Shown here: one piece after another, positions 17,767 through 25,670 of the stretch
Layout: every line of letters begins with the position of its first letter
Position numbering within the stretch: position 1 is the stretch's first letter
Assembly: GCA_963750195.1 (NCBI GenBank)
Contig: CAVVPS010000019.1
Span: forward strand, 124,001-188,000
DNA: 64,000 nt
Source: AP-15 sp963750195
GTDB lineage: Bacteria; Pseudomonadota; Alphaproteobacteria; ATCC43930; CGMCC-115725
Direction: 5' to 3'
Program-made: the position numbers and the translations under genes
Notes under the pieces: model-generated
The model's input: the letters and a program-made list of their open reading frames with translations, nothing else
What the model was told of the DNA's origin: nothing
The model's database searches: none

Positions 17767-19421
17767 CCTGGGCGCCGGCGGCGCTGCTCCGGGTGGGCTG
17801 GCCGCGCCGCTCCCCCGCGGTGCGCGCGCCCGCGGCGCCGGCAAGACCCGCTGCGACAGCCGCCACACCGCCGGCTCAAGCCGGGCGACCGCCCAGTCTG
17901 CGCGATTGGTTCGGCGTGCTGGCGATGTCGGTTGGCCTGTTCATGGCGATCATGGACGTCCAGATCGTGACCAGCTCGCTCACTCAGATCCAGGGCGGGT
18001 TGTCGGCCAGCGCCGACGAGATCAGCTGGGTGCAAACCGCATATCTGATCGCCGACGTCGTGATGGTGCCGCTGAGCGGGACGTTGTCGCGACTGTTGTC
18101 GACGCGGGTGCTGTTCGTCACCGCGACGCTCGGCTTCACCGCGGCGAGCGGGCTATGCGCGACAGCGACCACCCTCAGCCAGATGATCACCTTCCGCGCG
18201 ATACAGGGATTCTGCGGCGGTGCCATCACCCCAAGCGTTTTTCCAGTCGTCTACACCCGGTTCCGCGGGCCGCCGCTGACCCGGCTGATGGTGATGATCT
18301 CGGTGATCTTGAACCTGTCATCGACCTTGGGCCCGACCATCGGCGGCTTCTTGACTGACACCTTCTCCTGGCATTGGCTCTTTCTCGTCAACATCGTGCC
18401 TGGCATTGCCGTTGCCGCGGTCGTTTGGGTGTGCGTCGACATCGATAAGCCCGACCTGTCGCTGCTGCGCTATTTCGACGTGATCGGGCTGGTGCTGATG
18501 GCGACTTTCCTTGGCTGTCTCCAATACGCGCTCCAGGAAGGGCCGCGCTGGGACTGGCTCGGTGACGCATCGATCCGCACCGCCATTGTCGTTTCGAGCA
18601 TATGCTCGGTGCTGTTCTTCTGGCGGGTGCTGAGCTACCACCAGCCGATCGTCGATCTGCGCGTATTCACCAACCGCAATTTCGCGCTCGGCTCGTTCTT
18701 CACCTTTATCGTCGGCACCGGCATGTACAGCACCACCTATCTGATCCCGCTGTTTCTCGCGCAGGTGCGCGGCTTCAGCGCGCTGCAGATCGGTGAGACG
18801 GTCTTTGTCGCCGGGATCGCGCAGATGGCGATGTCGCCGTTCAGCACGCAAATCGCGCGACGGGTCGACTTGCGCATTATGCTGGCGATGGGCCTCGGTC
18901 TGTTCGCCTTTTCGATGTATCTGACCGCCGGCCTCACCAATCAGGCGAGCTTTCCCGAGCTCATGGTGCCGCAGGCGGTGCGCGGCATCTCGCTGATGCT
19001 GTGCTACCTCCCGGCCAATATGATCGCGCTCGGCTCGATCCCGACAGACAAGCTGAAAAACGCTTCCGGTCTCTACGGTCTGACCCGCGACCTCGGCGGC
19101 GCGATCGCGCTGGCCTCGGTGGGCACGATCATGAACGGCCGGATGCAATTTCACTGGAACCGCCTGATCGAAGACGTCAACGCGGCGCGTCCGGCGGTGC
19201 AGCACTTTATCGATGCTCAGACCAACCGATTGGGTTCGATGATCCCGGGCGACGCGCACCAAGCCGCCATGACAATGCTCGGCAATCTGGTGCACCGCGA
19301 AGCTTTGGTTTTGACCTACAACGACATGCTGCTGCTGATCGGCGGGCTCTTTGTCTTCGGCCTGACCTTGATCCCGCTGGTGCTCCGCCCGCGCTCGGTG
19401 ATGACCGCCGACGGGCACTGA
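17763..19421 (+). CDS. DHA2-family (EmrB/QacA-like) multidrug MFS transporter
   Basis: A 552-residue, 14-helix drug:proton antiporter. MAIMDVQIVTSSLTQIQGGL and ISWVQTAYLIADVVMVPLSG are the DHA2 signature segments, and RAIQGFCGGAITPSVFPVV is motif C-like. The ATG overlaps the stop of the HlyD gene (ATGA), giving translational coupling. An unusual Pro/Ala/Arg-rich N-terminal extension of about 45 residues precedes the first helix, so a start further in is possible. With the adaptor it would export hydrophobic toxins or drugs under TetR control. Confidence 0.92.
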   Translation: MTWAPAALLRVGWPRRSPAVRAPAAPARPAATAATPPAQAGRPPSLRDWFGVLAMSVGLFMAIMDVQIVTSSLTQIQGGLSASADEISWVQTAYLIADVVMVPLSGTLSRLLSTRVLFVTATLGFTAASGLCATATTLSQMITFRAIQGFCGGAITPSVFPVVYTRFRGPPLTRLMVMISVILNLSSTLGPTIGGFLTDTFSWHWLFLVNIVPGIAVAAVVWVCVDIDKPDLSLLRYFDVIGLVLMATFLGCLQYALQEGPRWDWLGDASIRTAIVVSSICSVLFFWRVLSYHQPIVDLRVFTNRNFALGSFFTFIVGTGMYSTTYLIPLFLAQVRGFSALQIGETVFVAGIAQMAMSPFSTQIARRVDLRIMLAMGLGLFAFSMYLTAGLTNQASFPELMVPQAVRGISLMLCYLPANMIALGSIPTDKLKNASGLYGLTRDLGGAIALASVGTIMNGRMQFHWNRLIEDVNAARPAVQHFIDAQTNRLGSMIPGDAHQAAMTMLGNLVHREALVLTYNDMLLLIGGLFVFGLTLIPLVLRPRSVMTADGH

Positions 19422-19447
19422 ACCCCCACCGGGGACGGGGCTCTGCT

Positions 19448-20443
19448 TCAGCTGCCGGTGCCGCTCGCCACCCGGCCATAGAGCCAATCTTCGAGCAGCC
19501 GGCGGGCGATCGAATCGTGCCGCGGCAGGCGAAACGTATCGTCGTCGACATGCGAAAGCAGCCAGCCGCGCTCGAACCAGCGCGCGTCCTCGAGCTCGCC
19601 GAGATCGACGGTGATCTCGGTCGTCAGCGCGTGGGCGTGAAACCCCAGCATGATGTTGGCCGGGAACGGCCAGGGCTGCGAGGAGTGGTAATCGACTGCG
19701 CCGACCTCGATGCCGCTCTCCTCGCGTACCTCGCGCGCAACCGCGTCTTCGAGGCTCTCGCCCGGTTCGACAAAGCCGGCCAAGGTCGAATACATCCCGG
19801 GCGGGAAATGCCGGGAGCGGCCCATCAGCGCGCTCTCGCCGTGCGTCACCAACATGATCACGGCGGGGTCGGTGCGCGGGAAATGCATCGTGTTGCAGGC
19901 CGGGTCGGTGCAGCGGCGCATATGCCCCGCCTCCTCGCTGCGGGTCGGGCTGCCGCATAGGCCGCAAAAACGGTGGCGGGCGTGCCAGAACAAGATCGCG
20001 CGGGCCAGCGCCAGCAGTGATGCCTCGCGCCGATCGAGCCGCCCGCCCAATTGCCGCAGATCGGCAAAGCGCGCCGACGCGGCTTCGATGCCGCTCGCCG
20101 CCAGCGCCGGCGAGTGCAGCATGTCGAGCGGCGCTTCGATCGGCGACAGGTCGAGCGCGAAATGCGCCCGCTCCTCGACAACGCCGATAAAAACGATCTC
20201 GCCCCGGGCCAGCCGCTCTTCGGCGGCGCCGCCGTCGCCAATCAGCGAAGCCAAACCGCCCCAGCCCAGCACAACTGCGCGCGGCTCGCCGCCGTCGATC
20301 TCGATGATCAGATTCTGGTTGCGCCAGACCGGAACGAACAGGCTTGCAGGATCAGCGATACGTTCGACGATCCAACCGCTGTCGCGGCGCCGCAACCCGG
20401 CCCGCTCGAAGCCGGGCGCTGCATAGTAATTGTGCGCTCTCAT
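19448..20443 (-). CDS. nudC: NAD(H) pyrophosphatase / NAD-RNA decapping Nudix hydrolase
   Basis: About 331 residues. It has the zinc ribbon CGLCG…C…C (FCGLCGSPTRSEEAGHMRRCTDPAC), the Nudix box GFVEPGESLEDAVAREVREESG, and the NudC-specific SQPWPFPANIMLGF that follows it. NudC cleaves NADH to NMNH and AMP and removes NAD caps from RNA. The start is placed at 20443 (MRAHNYYAAPGF) as the family begins there; an in-frame upstream ATG at 20470 is possible. It is convergent with the efflux operon. Confidence 0.93.
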   Translation of the reverse strand: MRAHNYYAAPGFERAGLRRRDSGWIVERIADPASLFVPVWRNQNLIIEIDGGEPRAVVLGWGGLASLIGDGGAAEERLARGEIVFIGVVEERAHFALDLSPIEAPLDMLHSPALAASGIEAASARFADLRQLGGRLDRREASLLALARAILFWHARHRFCGLCGSPTRSEEAGHMRRCTDPACNTMHFPRTDPAVIMLVTHGESALMGRSRHFPPGMYSTLAGFVEPGESLEDAVAREVREESGIEVGAVDYHSSQPWPFPANIMLGFHAHALTTEITVDLGELEDARWFERGWLLSHVDDDTFRLPRHDSIARRLLEDWLYGRVASGTGS

Positions 20444-20638
20444 AACACCCGACCTTCGCACATCCACCAACCACGCGGCAAGCGGAGCCGGCCAGCCGCG
20501 TCGCAGTCACAATTTCTGCTTCCGATCGTTACCGTCCCCTTGCTTCATCCGTCTCGACCGCCGGCCATGCCCCCGAAGCCGCCATTTCCGGTCGAATCAC
20601 GTGGAAAGCGGACCAGCAGCGGATTATAAAACGGCCGC

Positions 20639-20732
20639 GGTGCCGAAGTGTGAGGGTTAGCACTCCTGCCGATTAGAGGCCAACCGGTGATCAAAGCAGG
20701 CAGAGCAGGTTCGAATCCTGACGGCACCGCCA
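20639..20732 (+). tRNA. tRNA-like gene with an oversized (26-nt) anticodon loop
   Basis: All outer parts of a class I tRNA fold in place. The acceptor is GGTGCCG (20639–20645) with CGGCACC (20722–20728), discriminator G and encoded CCA (20730–20732). The D arm is GTGT/GCAC around GAGGGTTA. The anticodon stem CCTGC (20665–20669)/GCAGG (20696–20700) is perfect. The variable region is 4 nt (CAGA). The T arm is GCAGG-TTCGAAT-CCTGA (4 of 5 pairs). The loop between the anticodon stem arms, however, is 26 nt (20670–20695) instead of 7, and contains a possible inner helix GATTA/TGATC. The identity cannot be read. It may be a decayed tRNA, a tRNA with a 19-nt insertion, or a tRNA-derived attachment site for the following island. 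Confidence 0.5.
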
Positions 20733-21691
20733 GTAACTGGCAGTCGCAGCCGCTTTCTGACCTCTTGGCGGACATCGGCGAGGCCGTTGCGAACCTCAAT
20801 ACGGCAGTTGTAGGACTAGATGCGGTCGAGAAAGGCCATGGAAAGCCAGAAAGCCTGGATATCTCGTGGTCGCCCGGTGACCGGCAAGCGGCTTCCAGGA
20901 AAGCCCGGAAGTTCATTGTCGAGGCGGTTTTGGTACGTGTCTTCGAGGCGCTGCGCCAGCATTCAGTTGTAATTTCTCGTCTGCCGCGCCTCAGAGAAGT
21001 GGTAGGTAAATGGGACCATAACACCAAATGGGCCACAAAGACTTGGAATATCTATACGGCCATCGTAGGCGAGACATACCTCGTTTCTTCTGCTGTTCTA
21101 GTGGTCCATTGGCGCAACAGAATCGTTCATCCGGGTTCCATTGCCAGACTGCAATCCAGCCAAAAGAACCTGTTGCGCAACAACGATGCCGAGATTGCGG
21201 AAAAATATAAAAGATTGAGCGTAGACTGTCTGTTGTGCCACTTCGAAGAAGGTCGGCCGACGCTTAAGGACGTCTCATCTCTTATAGCGATGGGCATTAA
21301 TCTTGCGCGGGAAGTGGATAGATGCACTTCGTCAATGTTGTCCAAGGAAGATTTTGACTCATGGATAGAATACTTTGGGTTAGCGGATGCGATCAAGAAG
21401 GTTGTAGCTGAGACCAAGCCTGAAAAGCGCGTAGCCTCGGTGAGACGCGTCTTTCAAACTCGCGCACCGATGCTGCTTGACGGCTACCAAAGCTACTACA
21501 CGACCCAAGTTCTGACTGAACTGCACGGTTTCACAACGGATCGAAAGCTTGACAGGGTCCTCGCTGGCATGATGGCCGCTTTCGGGACCAAGATATCGAA
21601 CCCTGCGCCTGACCGCTTAACCTTCGAATTGCGAGCTAAAGCCGGCGGCCTGGGAATTGGTTGGGCTAGGTCTACCGCCTTCCGGGGTTAG
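20687..21691 (+). CDS. HEPN-motif protein, possible RNase toxin/defence effector
   Basis: Up to 334 residues, family not recognised. Residues 143–148 read RNRIVH inside HWRNRIVHPGS. This fits the R-N-x3-H motif of HEPN ribonuclease domains found in Abi systems, toxin–antitoxin pairs and other defence modules. The surrounding sequence is helical, as HEPN requires. The open frame begins inside the tRNA-like gene at GTG 20687. The true start may be later (for example TTG 20765), or the N-terminus may be truncated by the island junction. Base composition is lower in GC than the core genes. The SieB-like gene follows 34 bp downstream, so the two likely form an operon. Confidence 0.6.
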   Translation: MIKAGRAGSNPDGTASNWQSQPLSDLLADIGEAVANLNTAVVGLDAVEKGHGKPESLDISWSPGDRQAASRKARKFIVEAVLVRVFEALRQHSVVISRLPRLREVVGKWDHNTKWATKTWNIYTAIVGETYLVSSAVLVVHWRNRIVHPGSIARLQSSQKNLLRNNDAEIAEKYKRLSVDCLLCHFEEGRPTLKDVSSLIAMGINLAREVDRCTSSMLSKEDFDSWIEYFGLADAIKKVVAETKPEKRVASVRRVFQTRAPMLLDGYQSYYTTQVLTELHGFTTDRKLDRVLAGMMAAFGTKISNPAPDRLTFELRAKAGGLGIGWARSTAFRG

Positions 21692-22350
21692 ATTAGACTA
21701 CCCGAGACCGACATAGAGGCGAAAAGTGGCCCTTGCTGATCCCAAATGGTTAGAAATCCTGAAAGCGAGCGGCGGTCAGAGCGCCGCAGCCGCACTTGCT
21801 TGCGGCCTTCTCTTGCTAATTGCACGCTGGGGTTTCCTACCGCCTCTCGATCCATGGATGGTCATCGCCACGACTTTTGGGTTTTTTCTCTTCGGGTTTC
21901 TAGCGCTCGTCAGCCTTATCACGGCCATTAACAAGGTCTTTCCAGCGCGCGAATGGATAGTCCATTACGTCAACAACAAGCGGTTTGAAAGCGAGGTTCG
22001 CGCCTACATTCCACATATGAGCGAAAAAGACCGCGAGATCATCGGCTATCTTCTTGCCAAAAACCAAAAGCAATTCACGGCGGACCAGGACGGCGGTTAC
22101 GCCACCGATCTCATTTCTCGCAAAATTGTCTTGTATGCATATCAGCCTGGGCAGGTATTTAGAGGAACAGACGTACCGATGCGCATCCCCGACAATGTCT
22201 GGGAAATCTTGAAGGAGCGGCAGAGCGAGTTCCCGTACAATTCTCCTGAGTTGCGCGCTGGCGAAGTTGAACCTGCCCCTGGCGTATTCCTTGGATGGCC
22301 CGATGACACGTTACTCCTGATTGCATTTGCGTGGTGAGCGTCGGCACCGC
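20722..22350. repeat. 9-bp direct repeats (CGGCACCGC) bracketing the low-GC island
   Basis: CGGCACCGC occurs at the tRNA-like 3' end (20722–20730) and again at 22342–22350, just past the last island gene. The enclosed DNA is lower in GC than both flanks. The repeat is short, so chance is not excluded, but its placement at the tRNA end fits an attachment-site duplication. No integrase is present. Confidence 0.4.
21726..22337 (+). CDS. SieB-like superinfection-exclusion membrane protein
   Basis: A 203-residue protein with two N-terminal membrane helices (about 18–35 and 42–66). A cytoplasmic domain follows: YIPHMSEKDREIIGYLLAKNQKQFTADQDGGYATDLISRKIVL, then QPGQVFRGTDVPMRIPDNVWEIL. This pattern matches the superinfection exclusion B (SieB) family, known from lambdoid phages to abort infection by other phages. 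The start is GTG at 21726, shortly after the HEPN-motif gene. Pairing with a HEPN protein suggests a two-gene anti-phage unit, which is inference from context. Confidence 0.7.
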   Translation: MALADPKWLEILKASGGQSAAAALACGLLLLIARWGFLPPLDPWMVIATTFGFFLFGFLALVSLITAINKVFPAREWIVHYVNNKRFESEVRAYIPHMSEKDREIIGYLLAKNQKQFTADQDGGYATDLISRKIVLYAYQPGQVFRGTDVPMRIPDNVWEILKERQSEFPYNSPELRAGEVEPAPGVFLGWPDDTLLLIAFAW

Positions 22351-22375
22351 TCCGTGCGATTGTACGTCACGGAGC
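22349..22375. terminator. Hairpin between the island and the sigma-factor gene
   Basis: GCTCCGTG pairs with CACGGAGC across an 11-nt loop. On the plus strand GATCTCTTT follows. It lies 12 bp after the SieB-like stop and may end that operon. It could also serve the convergent sigma-factor gene. Confidence 0.5.
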
Positions 22376-22482
22376 GATCTCTTTCGGCGGAAAGGACCTT
22401 TCGGACCCCCAGCGGGGACCGCCCGCCTTCCTCCCGTAGCCGAAATTTGAGCGGTTTGCACTGCCCTCTCTCGGGCCCGGCA

Positions 22483-23737
22483 TCACAGGGCGGCGAGGCG
22501 GCGTTCGAGATAGGCGCGCTCGACGGCGTTGGCGGTCAGGGCGAGGGCGCGGCGGTAGGCCTCGGCAGCCGCCGGGCGCGAGCCCAGCCGGCGGAGCAGG
22601 TCGGCGCGCGCGGCGTGGAACAGGTGATACTGGTCGAGCGCCCCCGAGCCGCCGAATCCATCGATCAACGTCAGGCCGGATTGCGCGCCTTCGCTCATGC
22701 CGACGGCAACCGCGCGGTTCAGCAGCACCACGGGGCTCGGATCGATCCGGGCAAGCTCGCCATAGAGGGCGGCGATCTGTGCCCAGTCGGTTTTCTCGGC
22801 CGTCGCGGCCTCGGCGTGAACCGCCGCAATCGCCGCCTGCAGCTGGTAGGGTCCGATCCGCCCGCGCCGCAGTGCCGCTTCCACGACCGCTAGCCCTTCG
22901 CTTATCTGATCGCGATCCCACAGCGAGCGGTCCTGCTCTTCGAGCGTCACCAGCAAACCCGCTCCGTCGACGCGGGCATGGCGGCGCGAATCGTGCAGCA
23001 GCATCAGCGCGAGCAGACCGAGGCTTTCCGGCTCTGCCGCGTCGATTTCGCACAGCACTCGGCCGAGACGAATGGCCTCGGAACACAGCTCGCGGCGGAT
23101 CAGAGCCTCGCCCGAGGTCGCGACATAACCTTCGTTGAAGATCAGATAGATCACCGCCTGCGCTGCCGCCCGGCGCGCGGGCAGCGCCTCCGCGGCCGGC
23201 ACCTCGTAGGGGATCCGCGCCTCCTGGATCTTGCGTTTGGCCCGTACCAGTCGCTGCGCCAAAGTCGGCTCGGGAACGAGGAAGGCGCGGGCGATCTCGC
23301 CGGTTGTCAGGCCGCCAAGCGTGCGCAAGGTGAGAGCGATCTGGGCGTCGCGATTGAGCGCGGGATGGCAGCAGGTAAAGATCAGACTGCAAACGGTCGT
23401 CGGGAAGTGAGGAAGGCTCGCTATCGGGATAGGGCGGCTCCTCGATCGTCTCGGGCATGACCTCCTGCTCCAACACAGCTTGCTTTCCACGCCGGACGCG
23501 CTCGCGCCGCTGCGCGTCGATTAGCTTGCGCCACGCGGCGGTCGCGATCCACGCGGCCGGATTTTGCGGAATGTCCGACCCCGCCCAAGCGGCGAGCGCC
23601 GAGGCAAAGGCCTCCTGCATCGCCTCCTCCGCGCGATCGAACGAGCGGCAGCGCCGGATCAGCCCGGCAATGATCCGCCCGTGCTCGCGGCGAAACACCG
23701 CCTCCGCCGCAGCGCGAATGTCGGCGCGCTGCGGCAT
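22483..23737 (-). pseudogene. ECF42-type RNA polymerase sigma factor, one frameshift
   Basis: Reconstructed length is about 417 residues. The sigma2 region is AAEAVFRREHGRIIAGLIRRCRSFDRAEEAMQEAFASAL. An indel near 23394 splits it after SSLPDDRL from SLIFTCCHPALN. The sigma4 helix–turn–helix is ALTLRTLGGLTTGEIARAFLVPEPTLAQRLVRAKRKI. A long C-terminal extension (NEGYVATSGEALIRRELCSEAIRL… with helical repeats to PAAAEAYRRALAL) is the TPR-like domain that defines ECF42 (DUF6596). These sigmas have no membrane anti-sigma factor and are encoded beside YCII/DGPF proteins, as here. The broken frame would remove sigma4. Confidence 0.85.
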
Positions 23738-23812
23738 CTCACTGGCAGGCTTAACGTCTGATCAGAAATGAACCTCTCCAAATCGGGACCTTCCACACGA
23801 ACTCGATGGCAG

Positions 23813-23926
23813 CGAGATTGCTTCGCGGAGCCTGTCCTCGGGCCGGCCTTCGGCCGGACCCGTGGGCTCGCAATGACGCACCAATAGGCATGTCATTGCG
23901 AGGAGCGGAGCGACGAAGCAATCTCG
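23813..23926. repeat. REP-like palindromic intergenic element
   Basis: The arms CGAGATTGCTTCGCGGAGCC…GCAATGACG and TGTCATTGCGAGGAGCGGAG…GAAGCAATCTCG face each other, with an inner hairpin GGCCGGCCTTCGGCCGGACC. This motif pair (gattgcttcg … cgcaatgac) is a common dispersed repeat in alphaproteobacterial intergenic DNA. It lies between the sigma-factor and YCII genes and may form a strong RNA or DNA cruciform. Confidence 0.75.
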
Positions 23927-23936
23927 CGACCGGCTC

Positions 23937-24302
23937 TTACCGCGGCGGCAGCCCCATGATCGGGCGGATCTCGATGCACCCGTCGCCGCCTTTGCACGCC
24001 GTCGGGATCTTTGCGGCCCAGCCGATCGCCTCGTCGAGATCCGCGCAATCGAGGATGTAGTAGCCGGCGAGCTGTTCCTTGGTTTCGGCAAACGGCCCAT
24101 CCAGGATCAGCGGTTTGCCGTTTTCCATCCGGATCGTGGTCGCGGTGGCGGTCGGGTGCAAGGGCTCAGCTCCAAGGAAGATCCCTCTCTTCTTGGTTTC
24201 GTCCATGACCGCCCAATGCGCCGCTATCAACTTCTCCTTGTCGGCGGCGCTGGCCTCGGCCAGTTCGGTCTCGCGGCTGTAAACCAGGAACATATAGCGC
24301 AT
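23937..24302 (-). CDS. YCII-family (DGPF) protein
   Basis: A 121-residue YCII-related protein. MRYMFLVYSRE, LDGPFAETKEQLAGYYILDCADLDEAIGWAAKIP and a C-terminal GCIEIRPIM give the ferredoxin-like fold with the DGPF motif. YCII proteins have His/Asp active-site candidates of unknown chemistry and typically accompany ECF41/ECF42 sigma factors, where they may be sensors or targets. It is third in the minus-strand cluster (YCII–GST–YCII–sigma). Confidence 0.9.
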   Translation of the reverse strand: MRYMFLVYSRETELAEASAADKEKLIAAHWAVMDETKKRGIFLGAEPLHPTATATTIRMENGKPLILDGPFAETKEQLAGYYILDCADLDEAIGWAAKIPTACKGGDGCIEIRPIMGLPPR

Positions 24303-24330
24303 GGCTGTTTCCCTTCTGGTGAGGCGGCTC

Positions 24331-24972
24331 TCACAAGGAGCGATGGGGAAAGGGTGGGGGGATCGTTTCTTGTACGCTCGGCCGCGCCATATGACGTCGG
24401 AAATACGCGTCGAGGCTCGCGGACCGCTTCAGCATCGCCGCGCTCTCCGGCGTCTTGTTAAGGTAATAGAGGATCGGCAAGAGGTTGATGTCGGCGAGGG
24501 TGAACGTATCGCCGGCCAGATAGCCGGTGGCGGCGACAGCGCGGTCGAGCATCGCAAATTGCGATTCCATGCCCGGCAGCGCCGCCTCGATCCGCGCGCG
24601 GTCAGGGCTGTCGTCGGGTGTGCCGGGGAACAGATAGGCGCCGAAATACCGGCGGATCGCCAACGGATCGACATGCGTGTTGACGATAGAGATCCACTGT
24701 TCGGTGCGTGCGCCGCCGACCGGATCCTGCGGCACTCACAGAGGACCGTCGAACGCGTGATCGATGTAGAAGCAGATCGCCCGCGACTCGGCGAGAGTGA
24801 CGTCGCCGTGCCGCATCGCCGGGATCTTGCCGACGGGATGGATCGCGTCGATCTCGGGACTGTGCGGCAGTGCCGGAAGAAGGGTGTAAGGCACGCCCTT
24901 CTCACCGCAGGCGATGCGTGCGACCCAGACGTAATTGCTCTGCGGCGCGCCGATGATCTGAAGCTCGGGCAT
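24331..24972 (-). pseudogene. Glutathione S-transferase with an in-frame TGA
   Basis: The N-terminal thioredoxin-like half is MPELQIIGAPQSNYVWVARI, with PVGKIPAMRHGDVTLAESRAIC (cis-Pro and glutathione-binding ES). It ends FDGPL followed by TGA at 24738–24736. The same frame continues immediately with VPQDPVGGARTEQWISIV, the standard start of the GST C-terminal helical domain (YLAGDTFTLADINLLPILYYL). So one nonsense codon, not a frameshift, splits an otherwise complete 213-residue GST. Readthrough or a point error are both possible. The gene sits between two YCII genes of the ECF42 cluster. Confidence 0.85.
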
Positions 24973-25008
24973 GGCTTGGCTCCTCGGTAGACTGGTTGCG
25001 GGCGGCGC

Positions 25009-25359
25009 TTACATCGGGTCGATCTGACGGACTTCGATCGCGCCGCCGTATTTGAAATGCGGGCAGCTTTCGGCGATTTGGCAGGCTTCCTTATAATCCC
25101 CGGCGGTGATCAGGAAAAATCCACCGAGCAACTCCTTGCTCTCGGCATAGGGGCCGTCAGTCACCATGATTTGCCCGCCAGCCGCGCGCATTGCCCGTCC
25201 CGGGTCGTTGGTCAGCTTTTCGCCGGCCTTGAGACGACCTTCCCGACGCAAGCGTTCGCCCCAGCCCGTATATTCCCTGGTTATGGCCGCGGCTTCGCTG
25301 GGTGCGACCACCGGCGGGGGGCCCGCGGGGCGGTGCAGCAACAGAATGAAATCAGGCAT
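25009..25359 (-). CDS. YCII-family (DGPF) protein
   Basis: A 116-residue paralog of the YCII protein at 23937. MPDFILLLHRP opens it, GGQIMVTDGPYAESKELLGGFFLITAGDYKEACQIAESCP carries the motif (DGPY variant), and GAIEVRQID closes it. It is the first gene of the minus-strand ECF42-type cluster. Expression of all four genes may depend on the sigma factor. Confidence 0.9.
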   Translation of the reverse strand: MPDFILLLHRPAGPPPVVAPSEAAAITREYTGWGERLRREGRLKAGEKLTNDPGRAMRAAGGQIMVTDGPYAESKELLGGFFLITAGDYKEACQIAESCPHFKYGGAIEVRQIDPM

Positions 25360-25550
25360 CGCTTACCTCCTGTGTCGGGCGGGGGCGCCATTGCCCCGCC
25401 TGTCAGTAAGACGTTCGAGGGAGGCAAAATCGACAGCGCGGGCGATTTTTGTGCGCTCATGGCGGACGCAATTCGTAGGATGTCGCAACGCGTGGTGCTC
25501 GGGCCTGTGCGGGGAGCTTGCCCCGAGATCGGCGGCGACTGATATTGTGC

Positions 25551-25651
25551 CTGGGAGCCCGGAGGCGGACAGGCCTCTCGCCAACCCGGTCAGGTCCGGA
25601 AGGAAGCAGCCGTAACGAGTGCCGGCCTGGGTCGTTCACCCGGTCTCCCAC
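25551..25651 (+). ncRNA. ffs: Signal recognition particle RNA (4.5S-type)
   Basis: The diagnostic apical sequence GGTCAGGTCCGGAAGGAAGC and AGCCGTAACGAGTGCCGGCC lies inside a long hairpin closed by GGGAG (25553–25557) and CTCCC (25645–25649). This is the Ffh-binding domain of bacterial SRP RNA. It lies directly before dnaX, the conserved alphaproteobacterial order. Ends are approximate. Confidence 0.93.
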
Positions 25652-25670
25652 CTCGATCCTGGTTTCGAAC

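Noticed and set aside
20639..20732. tRNA-Sec or class II tRNA with a long variable arm
   Set aside because: The acceptor is 7 bp once CCA is placed, the variable region is 4 nt, and no proper anticodon arm with T33 forms for a class II fold.
24331..24972. Selenocysteine at the GST TGA
   Set aside because: GST has no selenocysteine at this linker position, and no SECIS or sel genes are seen; a nonsense mutation or error is simpler.
25518..25670. N-terminal extension of DnaX
   Set aside because: The open frame upstream of 25671 lies inside the SRP RNA gene; the family starts at MSDPANAYRVLARKYRP.
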